Source: Thereva unica
Taxonomy: Eukaryota > Arthropoda > Insecta > Diptera > Therevidae
Assembly (NCBI GenBank): GCA_949987705.1
Contig: OX465286.1
Span: 14,273,676 to 14,337,675 of the forward strand
Direction: 5' to 3'
DNA length: 64,000 nucleotides
The notes under the pieces were generated by a model that was not told where the DNA came from, did no database searches, and saw only the letters and a list, made by a program, of their open reading frames with translations. The position numbers and the translations under genes were made by a program. This document shows positions 49,239 through 62,300 of this stretch, one piece after another; position 1 is the first letter of the stretch; every line of letters starts with the position of its first letter.

Positions 49239-52037
49239 ATGGGGTATCGTTGCAAAGGGCTCGCTCCCCCGAGTTCAGCGCCCTTGATTTGGTCCAGAAA
49301 TAAGAAGGGGTTCGGGAGTTATGGCCTCTTTTGTGAATGGCCAAAGGAGGGTTGCGAAATGGCCATTATCTCGGGAAACACTGGTCAGCCCGGGGTGGGA
49401 TTGAATTCACAGACTCCCTGGGAGGTCCCTAACAATTTCCCATCCAAAAAAGGGCCACTCCAGAATTTTCCCAAAACCGGAAATTATGCAAAGGGGTACC
49501 CCTTGGGATATTTTTGGCCGATTTCACGAAAGTGCTGGGATATTAATGAATGGGGTATCGTTGCAAAGGGCTCGCTCCCCCGAGTTCTGCGCCCTTGATT
49601 TGGTGCAGAAATAACAAGGGGTTCGGGAGTTATGGCCTCTATTGTGAATGGCCAAAGGAGGGTTGCGAAATGGCCATTATCTCGGGAAACACTGGTCAGC
49701 CCGGGGTGGGATTGAATTCACAGACTCCCTGGGAGGTCCCTAACAATTTCCCATCCAAAAAAGGGCCACTCCAGAATTTTCCCAAAACCGGAAATTCTGC
49801 AAAGGGGTACCCCTTGGGATATTTTTGGCCGATTTCACGAAAGTGCTGGGATCTTAATGAATGGGGTATCGTTGCAAAGGGCTCGCTCCCCCGAGTTCTG
49901 CGCCCTTGATTTGGTCCAGAAATAACAAGGGGTTCGGGACTTATGGCCTCTTTTGTGAATGGCCAAAGGAGGGTTGCGAAATGGCCATTATCTCGGGAAA
50001 CACTGGTCAGCCCGGGGTGGGATTGAATTCACAGACTCCCTGGGAGGTCCCTAACAATTTCCCATCCAAAAAAGGGCCACTCCAGAATTTTCCCAAAACC
50101 GGAAATTCTGCAAAGGGGTACCCCTTGGGATATTTTTGGCCGATTTCACGAAAGTGCTGGGATCTTAATGAATGGGGTATCGTTGCAAAGGGCTCGCTCC
50201 CCCGAGTTCAGCGCCCTTGATTTGGTCCAGAAATAAGAAGGGGTTCGGGAGTTATGGCCTCTTTTGTGAATGGCCAAAGGAGGGTTGCGAAATGGCCATT
50301 ATCTCGGGAAACACTGGTCAGCCCGGGGTGGGATTGAATTCACAGACTCCCTGGGAGGTCCCTAACAATTTCCCATCCAAAAAAGGGCCACTCCAGAATT
50401 TTCCCAAAACCGGAAATTATGCAAAGGGGTACCCCTTGGGATATTTTTGGCCGATTTCACGAAAGTGCTGGGATCTTAATGAATGGGGTATCGTTGCAAA
50501 GGGCTCGCTCCCCCGAGTTCTGCGCCCTTGATTTGGTCCAGAAATAACAAGGGGTTCGGGACTTATGGCCTCTTTTGTGAATGGCCAAAGGAGGGCTGCG
50601 AAATGGCCATTATCTCGGGAAATACTGGTCAGCCCGGGGTGGGATTGAATTCACAGACTCCCTGGGAGGTCCCTAACAATTTCCCATCCAAAAAAGGGCC
50701 ACTCCAGAATTTTCCCAAAACCGGAAATTATGCAAAGGGGTACCCCTTGGGATATTTTTGGTCGATTTCACGAAAGTGCTGGGATCTTAATGAATGGGGT
50801 ATCGTTGCAAAGGGCTCGCTCCCCCGAGTTCTGCGCCCTTGATTTGGTGCAGAAATAACAAGGGGTTCGGGACTTATGGCCTCTTTTGTGAATGGCCAAA
50901 GGAGGGCTGCGAAATGGCCATTATCTCGGGAAATACTGGTCAGCCCGGGGTGGGATTGAATTCACAGACTCCCTGGGAGGTCCCTAACAATTTCCCATCC
51001 AAAAAAGGGCCACTCCAAAATTTTCCCAAAACCGGAAATTATGCAAAGGGGTACCCCTTGGGATATTTTTGGTCGATTTCACGAAAGTGCTGGGATCTTA
51101 ATGAATGGGGTATCGTTGCAAAGGGCTCGCTCCCCCGAGTTCTGCGCCCTTGATTTGGTGCAGAAATAACAAGGGGTTCGGGACTTATGGCCTCTTTTGT
51201 GAATGGCCAAAGGAGGGCTGCGAAATGGCCATTATCTCGGGAAATACTGGTCAGCCCGGGGTGGGATTGAATTCACAGACTCCCTGGGAGGTCCCTAACA
51301 ATTTCCCATCCAAAAAAGGGCCACTCCAGAATTTTCCCAAAACCGGAAATTCTGCAAAGGGGTACCCCTTGGGATATTTTTGGCCGATTTCACGAAAGTG
51401 CTGGGATCTTAATGAATGGGGTATCGTTGCAAAGGGCTCGCTCCCCCGAGTTCAGCGCCCTTGATTTGGTCCAGAAATAACAAGGGGTTCGGGACTTATG
51501 GCCTCTTTTGTGAATGGCCAAAGGAGGGCTGCGAAATGGCCATTATCTCGGGAAATACTGGTCAGCCCGGGGTGGGATTGAATTCACAGACTCCCTGGGA
51601 GGTCCCTAACAATTTCCCATCCAAAAAAGGGCCACTCCAGAATTTTCCCAAAACCGGAAATTCTGCAAAGGGGTACCCCTTGGGATATTTTTGGCCGATT
51701 TCACGAAAGTGCTGGGATCTTAATGAATGGGGTATCGTTGCAAAGGGCTCGCTCCCCCGAGTTCAGCGCCCTTGATTTGGTCCAGAAATAACAAGGGGTT
51801 CGGGACTTATGGCCTCTTTTGTGAATGGCCAAAGGAGGGCTGCGAAATGGCCATTATCTCGGGAAATACTGGTCAGCCCGGGGTGGGATTGAATTCACAG
51901 ACTCCCTGGGAGGTCCCTAACAATTTCCCATCCAAAAAAGGGCCACTCCAGAATTTTCCCAAAACCGGAAATTCTGCAAAGGGGTACCCCTTGGGATATT
52001 TTTGGCCGATTTCACGAAAGTGCTGGGATATTAATGA
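49239..52037. repeat. Nine monomers: repeated string then C227 types
   Basis: The first three units repeat 45818-46750. Units from 50483 return to the C213/C227 type with C261/T288, as at 37-40 kb. G61>A occurs at 51018. The last unit acquires A140. Confidence 0.65.
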
Positions 52038-54525
52038 ATGGGGTATCGTTGCAAAGGGCTCGCTCCCCCGAGTTCTGCGCCCTTGATTTGGTGCAGAAAT
52101 AACAAGGGGTTCGGGAGTTATGGCCTCTTTTGTGAATGGCCAAAGGAGGGCTGCGAAATGGCCATTATCTCGGGAAATACTGGTCAGCCCGGGGTGGGAT
52201 TGAATTCACAGACTCCCTGGGAGGTCCCTAACAATTTCCCATCCAAAAAAGGGCCACTCCAGAATTTTCCCAAAACCGGAAATTCTGCAAAGGGGTACCC
52301 CTTGGGATATTTTTGGCCGATTTCACGAAAGTGCTGGGATATTAATGAATGGGGTATCGTTGCAAAGGGCTCGCTCCCCCGAGTTCTGCGCCCTTGATTT
52401 GGTGCAGAAATAACAAGGGGTTCGGGACTTATGGCCTCTTTTGTGAATGGCCAAAGGAGGGCTGCGAAATGGCCATTATCTCGGGAAATACTGGTCAGCC
52501 CGGGGTGGGATTGAATTCACAGACTCCCTGGGAGGTCCCTAACAATTTCCCATCCAAAAAAGGGCCACTCCAGAATTTTCCCAAAACCGGAAATTCTGCA
52601 AAGCGGTACCCCTTGGGATATTTTTGGCCGATTTCACGAAAGTGCTGGGATATTAATGAATGGGGTATCGTTGCAAAGGGCTCGCTCCCCCGAGTTCAGC
52701 GCCCTTGATTTGGTCCAGAAATAAGAAGGGGTTCGGGAGTTATGGCCTCTTTTGTGAATGGCCAAAGGAGGGTTGCGAAATGGCCATTATCTCGGGAAAC
52801 ACTGGTCAGCCCGGGGTGGGATTGAATTCACAGACTCCCTGGGAGGTCCCTAACAATTTCCCATCCAAAAAAGGGCCACTCCAGAATTTTCCCAAAACCG
52901 GAAATTCTGCAAAGGGGTACCCCTTGGGATATTTTTGGCCGATTTCACGAAAGTGCTGGGATCTTAATGAATGGGGTATCGTTGGAAAGGGCTCGCTCCC
53001 CCGAGTTCAGCGCACTTGATTTGGTGCAGAAATAACAAGGGGTTCGGGACTTATGGCCTCTTTTGTGAATGGCCAAAGGAGGGCTGCGAAATGGCCATTA
53101 TCTCGGGAAATACTGGTCAGCCCGGGGTGGGATTGAATTCACAGACTCCCTGGGAGGTCCCTAACAATTTCCCATCCAAAAAAGGGCCACTCCAGAATTT
53201 TCCCAAAACCGGAAATTCTGCAAAGGGGTACCCCTTGGGATATTTTTGGCCGATTTCACGAAAGTGCTGGGATCTTAATGAATGGGGTATCGTTGGAAAG
53301 GGCTCGCTCCCCCGAGTTCAGCGCACTTGATTTGGTGCAGAAATAACAAGGGGTTCGGGACTTATGGCCTCTTTTGTGAATGGCCAAAGGAGGGCTGCGA
53401 AATGGCCATTATCTCGGGAAATACTGGTCAGCCCGGGGTGGGATTGAATTCACAGACTCCCTGGGAGGTCCCTAACAATTTCCCATCCAAAAAAGGGCCA
53501 CTCCAGAATTTTCCCAAAACCGGAAATTCTGCAAAGCGGTACCCCTTGGGATATTTTTGGCCGATTTCACGAAAGTGCTGGGATATTAATGAATGGGGTA
53601 TCGTTGCAAAGGGCTCGCTCCCCCGAGTTCTGCGCCCTTGATTTGGTCCAGAAATAAGAAGGGGTTCGGGAGTTATGGCCTCTTTTGTGAATGGCCAAAG
53701 GAGGGTTGCGAAATGGCCATTATCTCGGGAAACACTGGTCAGCCCGGGGTGGGATTGAATTCACAGACTCCCTGGGAGGTCCCTAACAATTTCCCATCCA
53801 AAAAAGGGCCACTCCAGAATTTTCCCAAAACCGGAAATTCTGCAAAGGGGTACCCCTTGGGATATTTTTGGCCGATTTCACGAAAGTGCTGGGATCTTAA
53901 TGAATGGGGTATCGTTGGAAAGGGCTCGCTCCCCCGAGTTCAGCGCACTTGATTTGGTGCAGAAATAACAAGGGGTTCGGGACTTATGGCCTCTTTTGTG
54001 AATGGCCAAAGGAGGGCTGCGAAATGGCCATTATCTCGGGAAATACTGGTCAGCCCGGGGTGGGATTGAATTCACAGACTCCCTGGGAGGTCCCTAACAA
54101 TTTCCCATCCAAAAAAGGGCCACTCCAGAATTTTCCCAAAACCGGAAATTCTGCAAAGCGGTACCCCTTGGGATATTTTTGGCCGATTTCACGAAAGTGC
54201 TGGGATATTAATGAATGGGGTATCGTTGCAAAGGGCTCGCTCCCCCGAGTTCAGCGCCCTTGATTTGGTCCAGAAATAAGAAGGGGTTCGGGAGTTATGG
54301 CCTCTTTTGTGAATGGCCAAAGGAGGGTTGCGAAATGGCCATTATCTCGGGAAACACTGGTCAGCCCGGGGTGGGATTGAATTCACAGACTCCCTGGGAG
54401 GTCCCTAACAATTTCCCATCCAAAAAAGGGCCACTCCAGAATTTTCCCAAAACCGGAAATTCTGCAAAGCGGTACCCCTTGGGATATTTTTGGCCGATTT
54501 CACGAAAGTGCTGGGATATTAATGA
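52038..54525. repeat. Eight monomers with A140 and C92 strings
   Basis: Units at 52660 and 53593 (G213, leading to G162/A191) start related strings: the first has one more G203/G162 unit than the second before the C92/A140 unit. Thus 52660-53592 and 53593-54214 look like a trimer and a dimer from the same source. The G162/A191 type is rare this far right. The pair at 53593-54214 matches 26541-27162. Confidence 0.7.
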
Positions 54526-56080
54526 ATGGGGTATCGTTGCAAAGGGCTCGCTCCCCCGAGTTCAGCGCCCTTGATTTGGTCCAGAAATAAGAAGGGGTTC
54601 GGGAGTTATGGCCTCTTTTGTGAATGGCCAAAGGAGGGTTGCGAAATGGCCATTATCTCGGGAAACACTGGTCAGCCCGGGGTGGGATTGAATTCACAGA
54701 CTCCCTGGGAGGTCCCTAACAATTTCCCATCCAAAAAAGGGCCACTCCAGAATTTTCCCAAAACCGGAAATTCTGCAAAGGGGTACCCCTTGGGATATTT
54801 TTGGCCGATTTCACGAAAGTGCTGGGATATTAATGAATGGGGTATCGTTGCAAAGGGCTCGCTCCCCCGAGTTCAGCGCCCTTGATTTGGTCCAGAAATA
54901 AGAAGGGGTTCGGGAGTTATGGCCTCTTTTGTGAATGGCCAAAGGAGGGTTGCGAAATGGCCATTATCTCGGGAAACACTGGTCAGCCCGGGGTGGGATT
55001 GAATTCACAAACTCCCTGGGAGGTCCCTAACAATTTCCCATCCAAAAAAGGGCCACTCCAGAATTTTCCCAAAACCGGAAATTCTGCAAAGGGGTACCCC
55101 TTGGGATATTTTTGGCCGATTTCACGAAAGTGCTGGGATATTAATGAATGGGGTATCGTTGCAAAGGGCTCGCTCCCCCGAGTTCAGCGCCCTTGATTTG
55201 GTCCAGAAATAAGAAGGGGTTCGGGAGTTATGGCCTCTTTTGTGAATGGCCAAAGGAGGGCTGCGAAATGGCCATTATCTCGGGAAACACTGGTCAGCCC
55301 GGGGTGGGATTGAATTCACAGACTCCCTGGGAGGTCCCTAACAATTTCCCATCCAAAAAAGGGCCACTCCAGAATTTTCCCAAAACCGGAAATTCTGCAA
55401 AGGGGTACCCCTTGGGATATTTTTGGCCGATTTCACGAAAGTGCTGGGATATTAATGAATGGGGTATCGTTGCAAAGGGCTCGCTCCCCCGAGTTCAGCG
55501 CCCTTGATTTGGTCCAGAAATAAGAAGGGGTTCGGGAGTTATGGCCTCTTTTGTGAATGGCCAAAGGAGGGCTGCGAAATGGCCATTATCTCGGGAAATA
55601 CTGGTCAGCCCGGGGTGGGATTGAATTCACAGACTCCCTGGGAGGTCCCTAACAATTTCCCATCCAAAAAAGGGCCACTCCAGAATTTTCCCAAAACCGG
55701 AAATTCTGCAAAGGGGTACCCCTTGGGATATTTTTGGCCGATTTCACGAAAGTGCTGGGATATTAATGAATGGGGTATCGTTGCAAAGGGCTCGCTCCCC
55801 CGAGTTCAGCGCCCTTGATTTGGTCCAGAAATAAGAAGGGGTTCGGGAGTTATGGCCTCTTTTGTGAATGGCCAAAGGAGGGCTGCGAAATGGCCATTAT
55901 CTCGGGAAATACTGGTCAGCCCGGGGTGGGATTGAATTCACAGACTCCCTGGGAGGTCCCTAACAATTTCCCATCCAAAAAAGGGCCACTCCAGAATTTT
56001 CCCAAAACCGGAAATTCTGCAAAGGGGTACCCCTTGGGATATTTTTGGCCGATTTCACGAAAGTGCTGGGATATTAATGA
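54526..56080. repeat. Run of five near-identical A140 monomers
   Basis: All have C203, G213, G227, A63, C84, A140 and A186. They differ at 261 and 288: two units are T261/C288, one is C261/C288 (at 55261 and 55288) and two are C261/T288. The intermediate unit lies between the two types and looks like a crossover or conversion junction. G10>A (CACAAACT) occurs once near 55010. Confidence 0.78.
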
Positions 56081-57946
56081 ATGGGGTATCGTTGCAAAGG
56101 GCTCGCTCCCCCGAGTTCAGCGCCCTTGATTTGGTCCAGAAATAAGAAGGGGTTCGGGAGTTATGGCCTCTTTTGTGAATGGCCAAAGGAGGGTTGCGAA
56201 ATGGCCATTATCTCGGGAAACACTGGTCAGCCCGGGGTGGGATTGAATTCACAGACTCCCTGGGAGGTCCCTAACAATTTCCCATCCAAAAAAGGGCCAC
56301 TCCAGAATTTTCCCAAAACCGGAAATTCTGCAAAGCGGTACCCCTTGGGATATTTTTGGCCGATTTCACGAAAGTGCTGGGATATTAATGAATGGGGTAT
56401 CGTTGCAAAGGGCTCGCTCCCCCGAGTTCAGCGCCCTTGATTTGGTCCAGAAATAACAAGGGGTTCGGGACTTATGGCCTCTTTTGTGAATGGCCAAAGG
56501 AGGGTTGCGAAATGGCCATTATCTCGGGAAACACTGGTCAGCCCGGGGTGGGATTGAATTCACAGACTCCCTGGGAGGTCCCTAACAATTTCCCATCCAA
56601 AAAAGGGCCACTCCAGAATTTTCCCAAAACCGGAAATTCTGCAAAGCGGTACCCCTTGGGATATTTTTGGCCGATTTCACGAAAGTGCTGGGATATTAAT
56701 GAATGGGGTATCGTTGCAAAGGGCTCGCTCCCCCGAGTTCAGCGCCCTTGATTTGGTGCAGAAATAACAAGGGGTTCGGGAGTTATGGCCTCTTTTGTGA
56801 ATGGCCAAAGGAGGGTTGCGAAATGGCCATTATCTCGGGAAACACTGGTCAGCCCGGGGTGGGATTGAATTCACAGACTCCCTGGGAGGTCCCTAACAAT
56901 TTCCCATCCAAAAAAGGGCCACTCCAGAATTTTCCCAAAACCGGAAATTCTGCAAAGCGGTACCCCTTGGGATATTTTTGGCCGATTTCACGAAAGTGCT
57001 GGGATCTTAATGAATGGGGTATCGTTGCAAAGGGCTCGCTCCCCCGAGTTCTGCGCCCTTGATTTGGTGCAGAAATAACAAGGGGTTCGGGAGTTATGGC
57101 CTCTTTTGTGAATGGCCAAAGGAGGGTTGCGAAATGGCCATTATCTCGGGAAACACTGGTCAGCCCGGGGTGGGATTGAATTCACAGACTCCCTGGGAGG
57201 TCCCTAACAATTTCCCATCCAAAAAAGGGCCACTCCAGAATTTTCCCAAAACCGGAAATTCTGCAAAGGGGTACCCCTTGGGATATTTTTGGCCGATTTC
57301 ACGAAAGTGCTGGGATATTAATGAATGGGGTATCGTTGCAAAGGGCTCGCTCCCCCGAGTTCTGCGCCCTTGATTTGGTGCAGAAATAACAAGGGGTTCG
57401 GGAGTTATGGCCTCTATTGTGAATGGCCAAAGGAGGGTTGCGAAATGGCCATTATCTCGGGAAACACTGGTCAGCCCGGGGTGGGATTGAATTCACAGAC
57501 TCCCTGGGAGGTCCCTAACAATTTCCCATCCAAAAAAGGGCCACTCCAGAATTTTCCCAAAACCGGAAATTCTGCAAAGGGGTACCCCTTGGGATATTTT
57601 TGGCCGATTTCACGAAAGTGCTGGGATATTAATGAATGGGGTATCGTTGCAAAGGGCTCGCTCCCCCGAGTTCAGCGCCCTTGATTTGGTCCAGAAATAA
57701 GAAGGGGTTCGGGAGTTATGGCCTCTTTTGTGAATGGCCAAAGGAGGGTTGCGAAATGGCCATTATCTCGGGAAACACTGGTCAGCCCGGGGTGGGATTG
57801 AATTCACAGACTCCCTGGGAGGTCCCTAACAATTTCCCATCCAAAAAAGGGCCACTCCAGAATTTTCCCAAAACCGGAAATTCTGCAAAGGGGTACCCCT
57901 TGGGATATTTTTGGCCGATTTCACGAAAGTGCTGGGATATTAATGA
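56081..57946. repeat. Six monomers, C92 and A239 variants
   Basis: C92 is present in three consecutive units (about 56335, 56646 and 56957). The unit at 57325 carries A239 (CCTCTATTG), the fourth location of this rare marker after 41.5/42.8, 46.2 and 49.6 kb. The last unit leads to C156, beginning the trimer region. Confidence 0.7.
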
Positions 57947-59812
57947 ATGGGGTACCGTTGCAAAGGGCTCGCTCCCCCGAGTTCTGCGCCCTTGATTTGG
58001 TGCAGAAATAACAAGGGGTTCGGGAGTTATGGCCTCTTTTGTGAATGGCCAAAGGAGGGCTGCGAAATGGCCATTATCTCGGGAAATACTGGTCAGCCCG
58101 GGGTGGGATTGAATTCACAGACTCCCTGGGAGGTCCCTAACAATTTCCCATCCAAAAAAGGGCCACTCCAGAATTTTCCCAAAACCGGAAATTCTGCAAA
58201 GGGGTACCCCTTGGGATATTTTTGGCCGATTTCACGAAAGTGCTGGGATATTAATGAATGGGGTATCGTTGCAAAGGGCTCGCTCCCCCGAGTTCAGCGC
58301 CCTTGATTTGGTCCAGAAATAAGAAGGGGTTCGGGAGTTATGGCCTCTTTTGTGAATGGCCAAAGGAGGGTTGCGAAATGGCCATTATCTCGGGAAACAC
58401 TGGTCAGCCCGGGGTGGGATTGAATTCACAGACTCCCTGGGAGGTCCCTAACAATTTCCCATCCAAAAAAGGGCCACTCCAGAATTTTCCCAAAACCGGA
58501 AATTCTGCAAAGGGGTACCCCTTGGGATATTTTTGGCCGATTTCACGAAAGTGCTGGGATATTAATGAATGGGGTACCGTTGCAAAGGGCTCGCTCCCCC
58601 GAGTTCAGCGCCCTTGATTTGGTCCAGAAATAAGAAGGGGTTCGGGAGTTATGGCCTCTTTTGTGAATGGCCAAAGGAGGGTTGCGAAATGGCCATTATC
58701 TCGGGAAACACTGGTCAGCCCGGGGTGGGATTGAATTCACAGACTCCCTGGGAGGTCCCTAACAATTTCCCATCCAAAAAAGGGCCACTCCAGAATTTTC
58801 CCAAAACCGGAAATTCTGCAAAGGGGTACCCCTTGGGATATTTTTGGCCGATTTCACGAAAGTGCTGGGATATTAATGAATGGGGTACCGTTGCAAAGGG
58901 CTCGCTCCCCCGAGTTCTGCGCCCTTGATTTGGTGCAGAAATAACAAGGGGTTCGGGAGTTATGGCCTCTTTTGTGAATGGCCAAAGGAGGGCTGCGAAA
59001 TGGCCATTATCTCGGGAAATACTGGTCAGCCCGGGGTGGGATTGAATTCACAGACTCCCTGGGAGGTCCCTAACAATTTCCCATCCAAAAAAGGGCCACT
59101 CCAGAATTTTCCCAAAACCGGAAATTCTGCAAAGGGGTACCCCTTGGGATATTTTTGGCCGATTTCACGAAAGTGCTGGGATATTAATGAATGGGGTATC
59201 GTTGCAAAGGGCTCGCTCCCCCGAGTTCAGCGCCCTTGATTTGGTCCAGAAATAAGAAGGGGTTCGGGAGTTATGGCCTCTTTTGTGAATGGCCAAAGGA
59301 GGGTTGCGAAATGGCCATTATCTCGGGAAACACTGGTCAGCCCGGGGTGGGATTGAATTCACAGACTCCCTGGGAGGTCCCTAACAATTTCCCATCCAAA
59401 AAAGGGCCACTCCAGAATTTTCCCAAAACCGGAAATTCTGCAAAGGGGTACCCCTTGGGATATTTTTGGCCGATTTCACGAAAGTGCTGGGATATTAATG
59501 AATGGGGTACCGTTGCAAAGGGCTCGCTCCCCCGAGTTCAGCGCCCTTGATTTGGTCCAGAAATAAGAAGGGGTTCGGGAGTTATGGCCTCTTTTGTGAA
59601 TGGCCAAAGGAGGGTTGCGAAATGGCCATTATCTCGGGAAACACTGGTCAGCCCGGGGTGGGATTGAATTCACAGACTCCCTGGGAGGTCCCTAACAATT
59701 TCCCATCCAAAAAAGGGCCACTCCAGAATTTTCCCAAAACCGGAAATTCTGCAAAGGGGTACCCCTTGGGATATTTTTGGCCGATTTCACGAAAGTGCTG
59801 GGATATTAATGA
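57947..59812. repeat. 933-bp trimer, two tandem copies
   Basis: Order in each: a G203/C213 unit with C261/T288, then two G213 units with T261/C288, the second and third both entering C156 (second KpnI site). Copies start at 57947 and 58880, and the next unit at 59813 starts a third but soon diverges (C290>T at about 59954, C140). This trimer is not the same as that at 9813-12611; only the length agrees. Confidence 0.82.
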
Positions 59813-62300
59813 ATGGGGTACCGTTGCAAAGGGCTCGCTCCCCCGAGTTCTGCGCCCTTGATTTGGTGCAGAAATAACAAGGGGTTCGGGAGTTATGGCC
59901 TCTTTTGTGAATGGCCAAAGGAGGGCTGCGAAATGGCCATTATCTCGGGAAATATTGGTCAGCCCGGGGTGGGATTGAATTCACAGACTCCCTGGGAGGT
60001 CCCTAACAATTTCCCATCCAAAAAAGGGCCACTCCAGAATTTTCCCAAAACCGGAAATTCTGCAAAGGGGTACCCCTTGGGATATTTTTGGCCGATTTCA
60101 CGAAAGTGCTGGGATCTTAATGAATGGGGTATCGTTGCAAAGGGCTCGCTCCCCCGAGTTCAGCGCCCTTGATTTGGTCCAGAAATAAGAAGGGGTTCGG
60201 GAGTTATGGCCTCTTTTGTGAATGGCCAAAGGAGGGTTGCGAAATGGCCATTATCTCGGGAAACACTGGTCAGCCCGGGGTGGGATTGAATTCACAGACT
60301 CCCTGGGAGGTCCCTAACAATTTCCCATCCAAAAAAGGGCCACTCCAGAATTTTCCCAAAACCGGAAATTCTGCAAAGGGGTACCCCTTGGGATATTTTT
60401 GGCCGATTTCACGAAAGTGCTGGGATCTTAATGAATGGGGTATCGTTGCAAAGGGCTCGCTCCCCCGAGTTCAGCGCCCTTGATTTGGTCCAGAAATAAG
60501 AAGGGGTTCGGGAGTTATGGCCTCTTTTGTGAATGGCCAAAGGAGGGTTGCGAAATGGCCATTATCTCGGGAAACACTGGTCAGCCCGGGGTGGGATTGA
60601 ATTCACAGACTCCCTGGGAGGTCCCTAACAATTTCCCATCCAAAAAAGGGCCACTCCAGAATTTTCCCAAAACCGGAAATTCTGCAAAGGGGTACCCCTT
60701 GGGATATTTTTGGCCGATTTCACGAAAGTGCTGGGATCTTAATGAATGGGGTATCGTTGCAAAGGGCTCGCTCCCCCGAGTTCAGCGCCCTTGATTTGGT
60801 CCAGAAATAAGAAGGGGTTCGGGAGTTATGGCCTCTTTTGTGAATGGCCAAAGGAGGGTTGCGAAATGGCCATTATCTCGGGAAACACTGGTCAGCCCGG
60901 GGTGGGATTGAATTCACAGACTCCCTGGGAGGTCCCTAACAATTTCCCATCCAAAAAAGGGCCACTCCAGAATTTTCCCAAAACCGGAAATTCTGCAAAG
61001 GGGTACCCCTTGGGATATTTTTGGCCGATTTCACGAAAGTGCTGGGATCTTAATGAATGGGGTATCGTTGCAAAGGGCTCGCTCCCCCGAGTTCAGCGCC
61101 CTTGATTTGGTCCAGAAATAAGAAGGGGTTCGGGAGTTATGGCCTCTTTTGTGAATGGCCAAAGGAGGGTTGCGAAATGGCCATTATCTCGGGAAACACT
61201 GGTCAGCCCGGGGTGGGATTGAATTCACAGACTCCCTGGGAGGTCCCTAACAATTTCCCATCCAAAAAAGGGCCACTCCAGAATTTTCCCAAAACCGGAA
61301 ATTCTGCAAAGGGGTACCCCTTGGGATATTTTTGGCCGATTTCACGAAAGTGCTGGGATCTTAATGAATGGGGTATCGTTGCAAAGGGCTCGCTCCCCCG
61401 AGTTCAGCGCCCTTGATTTGGTCCAGAAATAAGAAGGGGTTCGGGAGTTATGGCCTCTTTTGTGAATGGCCAAAGGAGGGTTGCGAAATGGCCATTATCT
61501 CGGGAAACACTGGTCAGCCCGGGGTGGGATTGAATTCACAGACTCCCTGGGAGGTCCCTAACAATTTCCCATCCAAAAAAGGGCCACTCCAGAATTTTCC
61601 CAAAACCGGAAATTCTGCAAAGGGGTACCCCTTGGGATATTTTTGGCCGATTTCACGAAAGTGCTGGGATCTTAATGAATGGGGTATCGTTGCAAAGGGC
61701 TCGCTCCCCCGAGTTCAGCGCCCTTGATTTGGTCCAGAAATAAGAAGGGGTTCGGGAGTTATGGCCTCTTTTGTGAATGGCCAAAGGAGGGTTGCGAAAT
61801 GGCCATTATCTCGGGAAACACTGGTCAGCCCGGGGTGGGATTGAATTCACAGACTCCCTGGGAGGTCCCTAACAATTTCCCATCCAAAAAAGGGCCACTC
61901 CAGAATTTTCCCAAAACCGGAAATTCTGCAAAGGGGTACCCCTTGGGATATTTTTGGCCGATTTCACGAAAGTGCTGGGATCTTAATGAATGGGGTATCG
62001 TTGCAAAGGGCTCGCTCCCCCGAGTTCAGCGCCCTTGATTTGGTCCAGAAATAAGAAGGGGTTCGGGAGTTATGGCCTCTTTTGTGAATGGCCAAAGGAG
62101 GGTTGCGAAATGGCCATTATCTCGGGAAACACTGGTCAGCCCGGGGTGGGATTGAATTCACAGACTCCCTGGGAGGTCCCTAACAATTTCCCATCCAAAA
62201 AAGGGCCACTCCAGAATTTTCCCAAAACCGGAAATTCTGCAAAGGGGTACCCCTTGGGATATTTTTGGCCGATTTCACGAAAGTGCTGGGATCTTAATGA
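59813..62300. repeat. One junction unit, then a run of seven near-identical monomers
   Basis: From 60124 to 62300 the units share C162, A186, C191, C203, G213, G227, T261, C288, A63, C84 and C140. I saw almost no differences among them until G162 in the 62301 unit. This is the most uniform stretch of the window and suggests recent amplification of a single unit. Confidence 0.82.
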
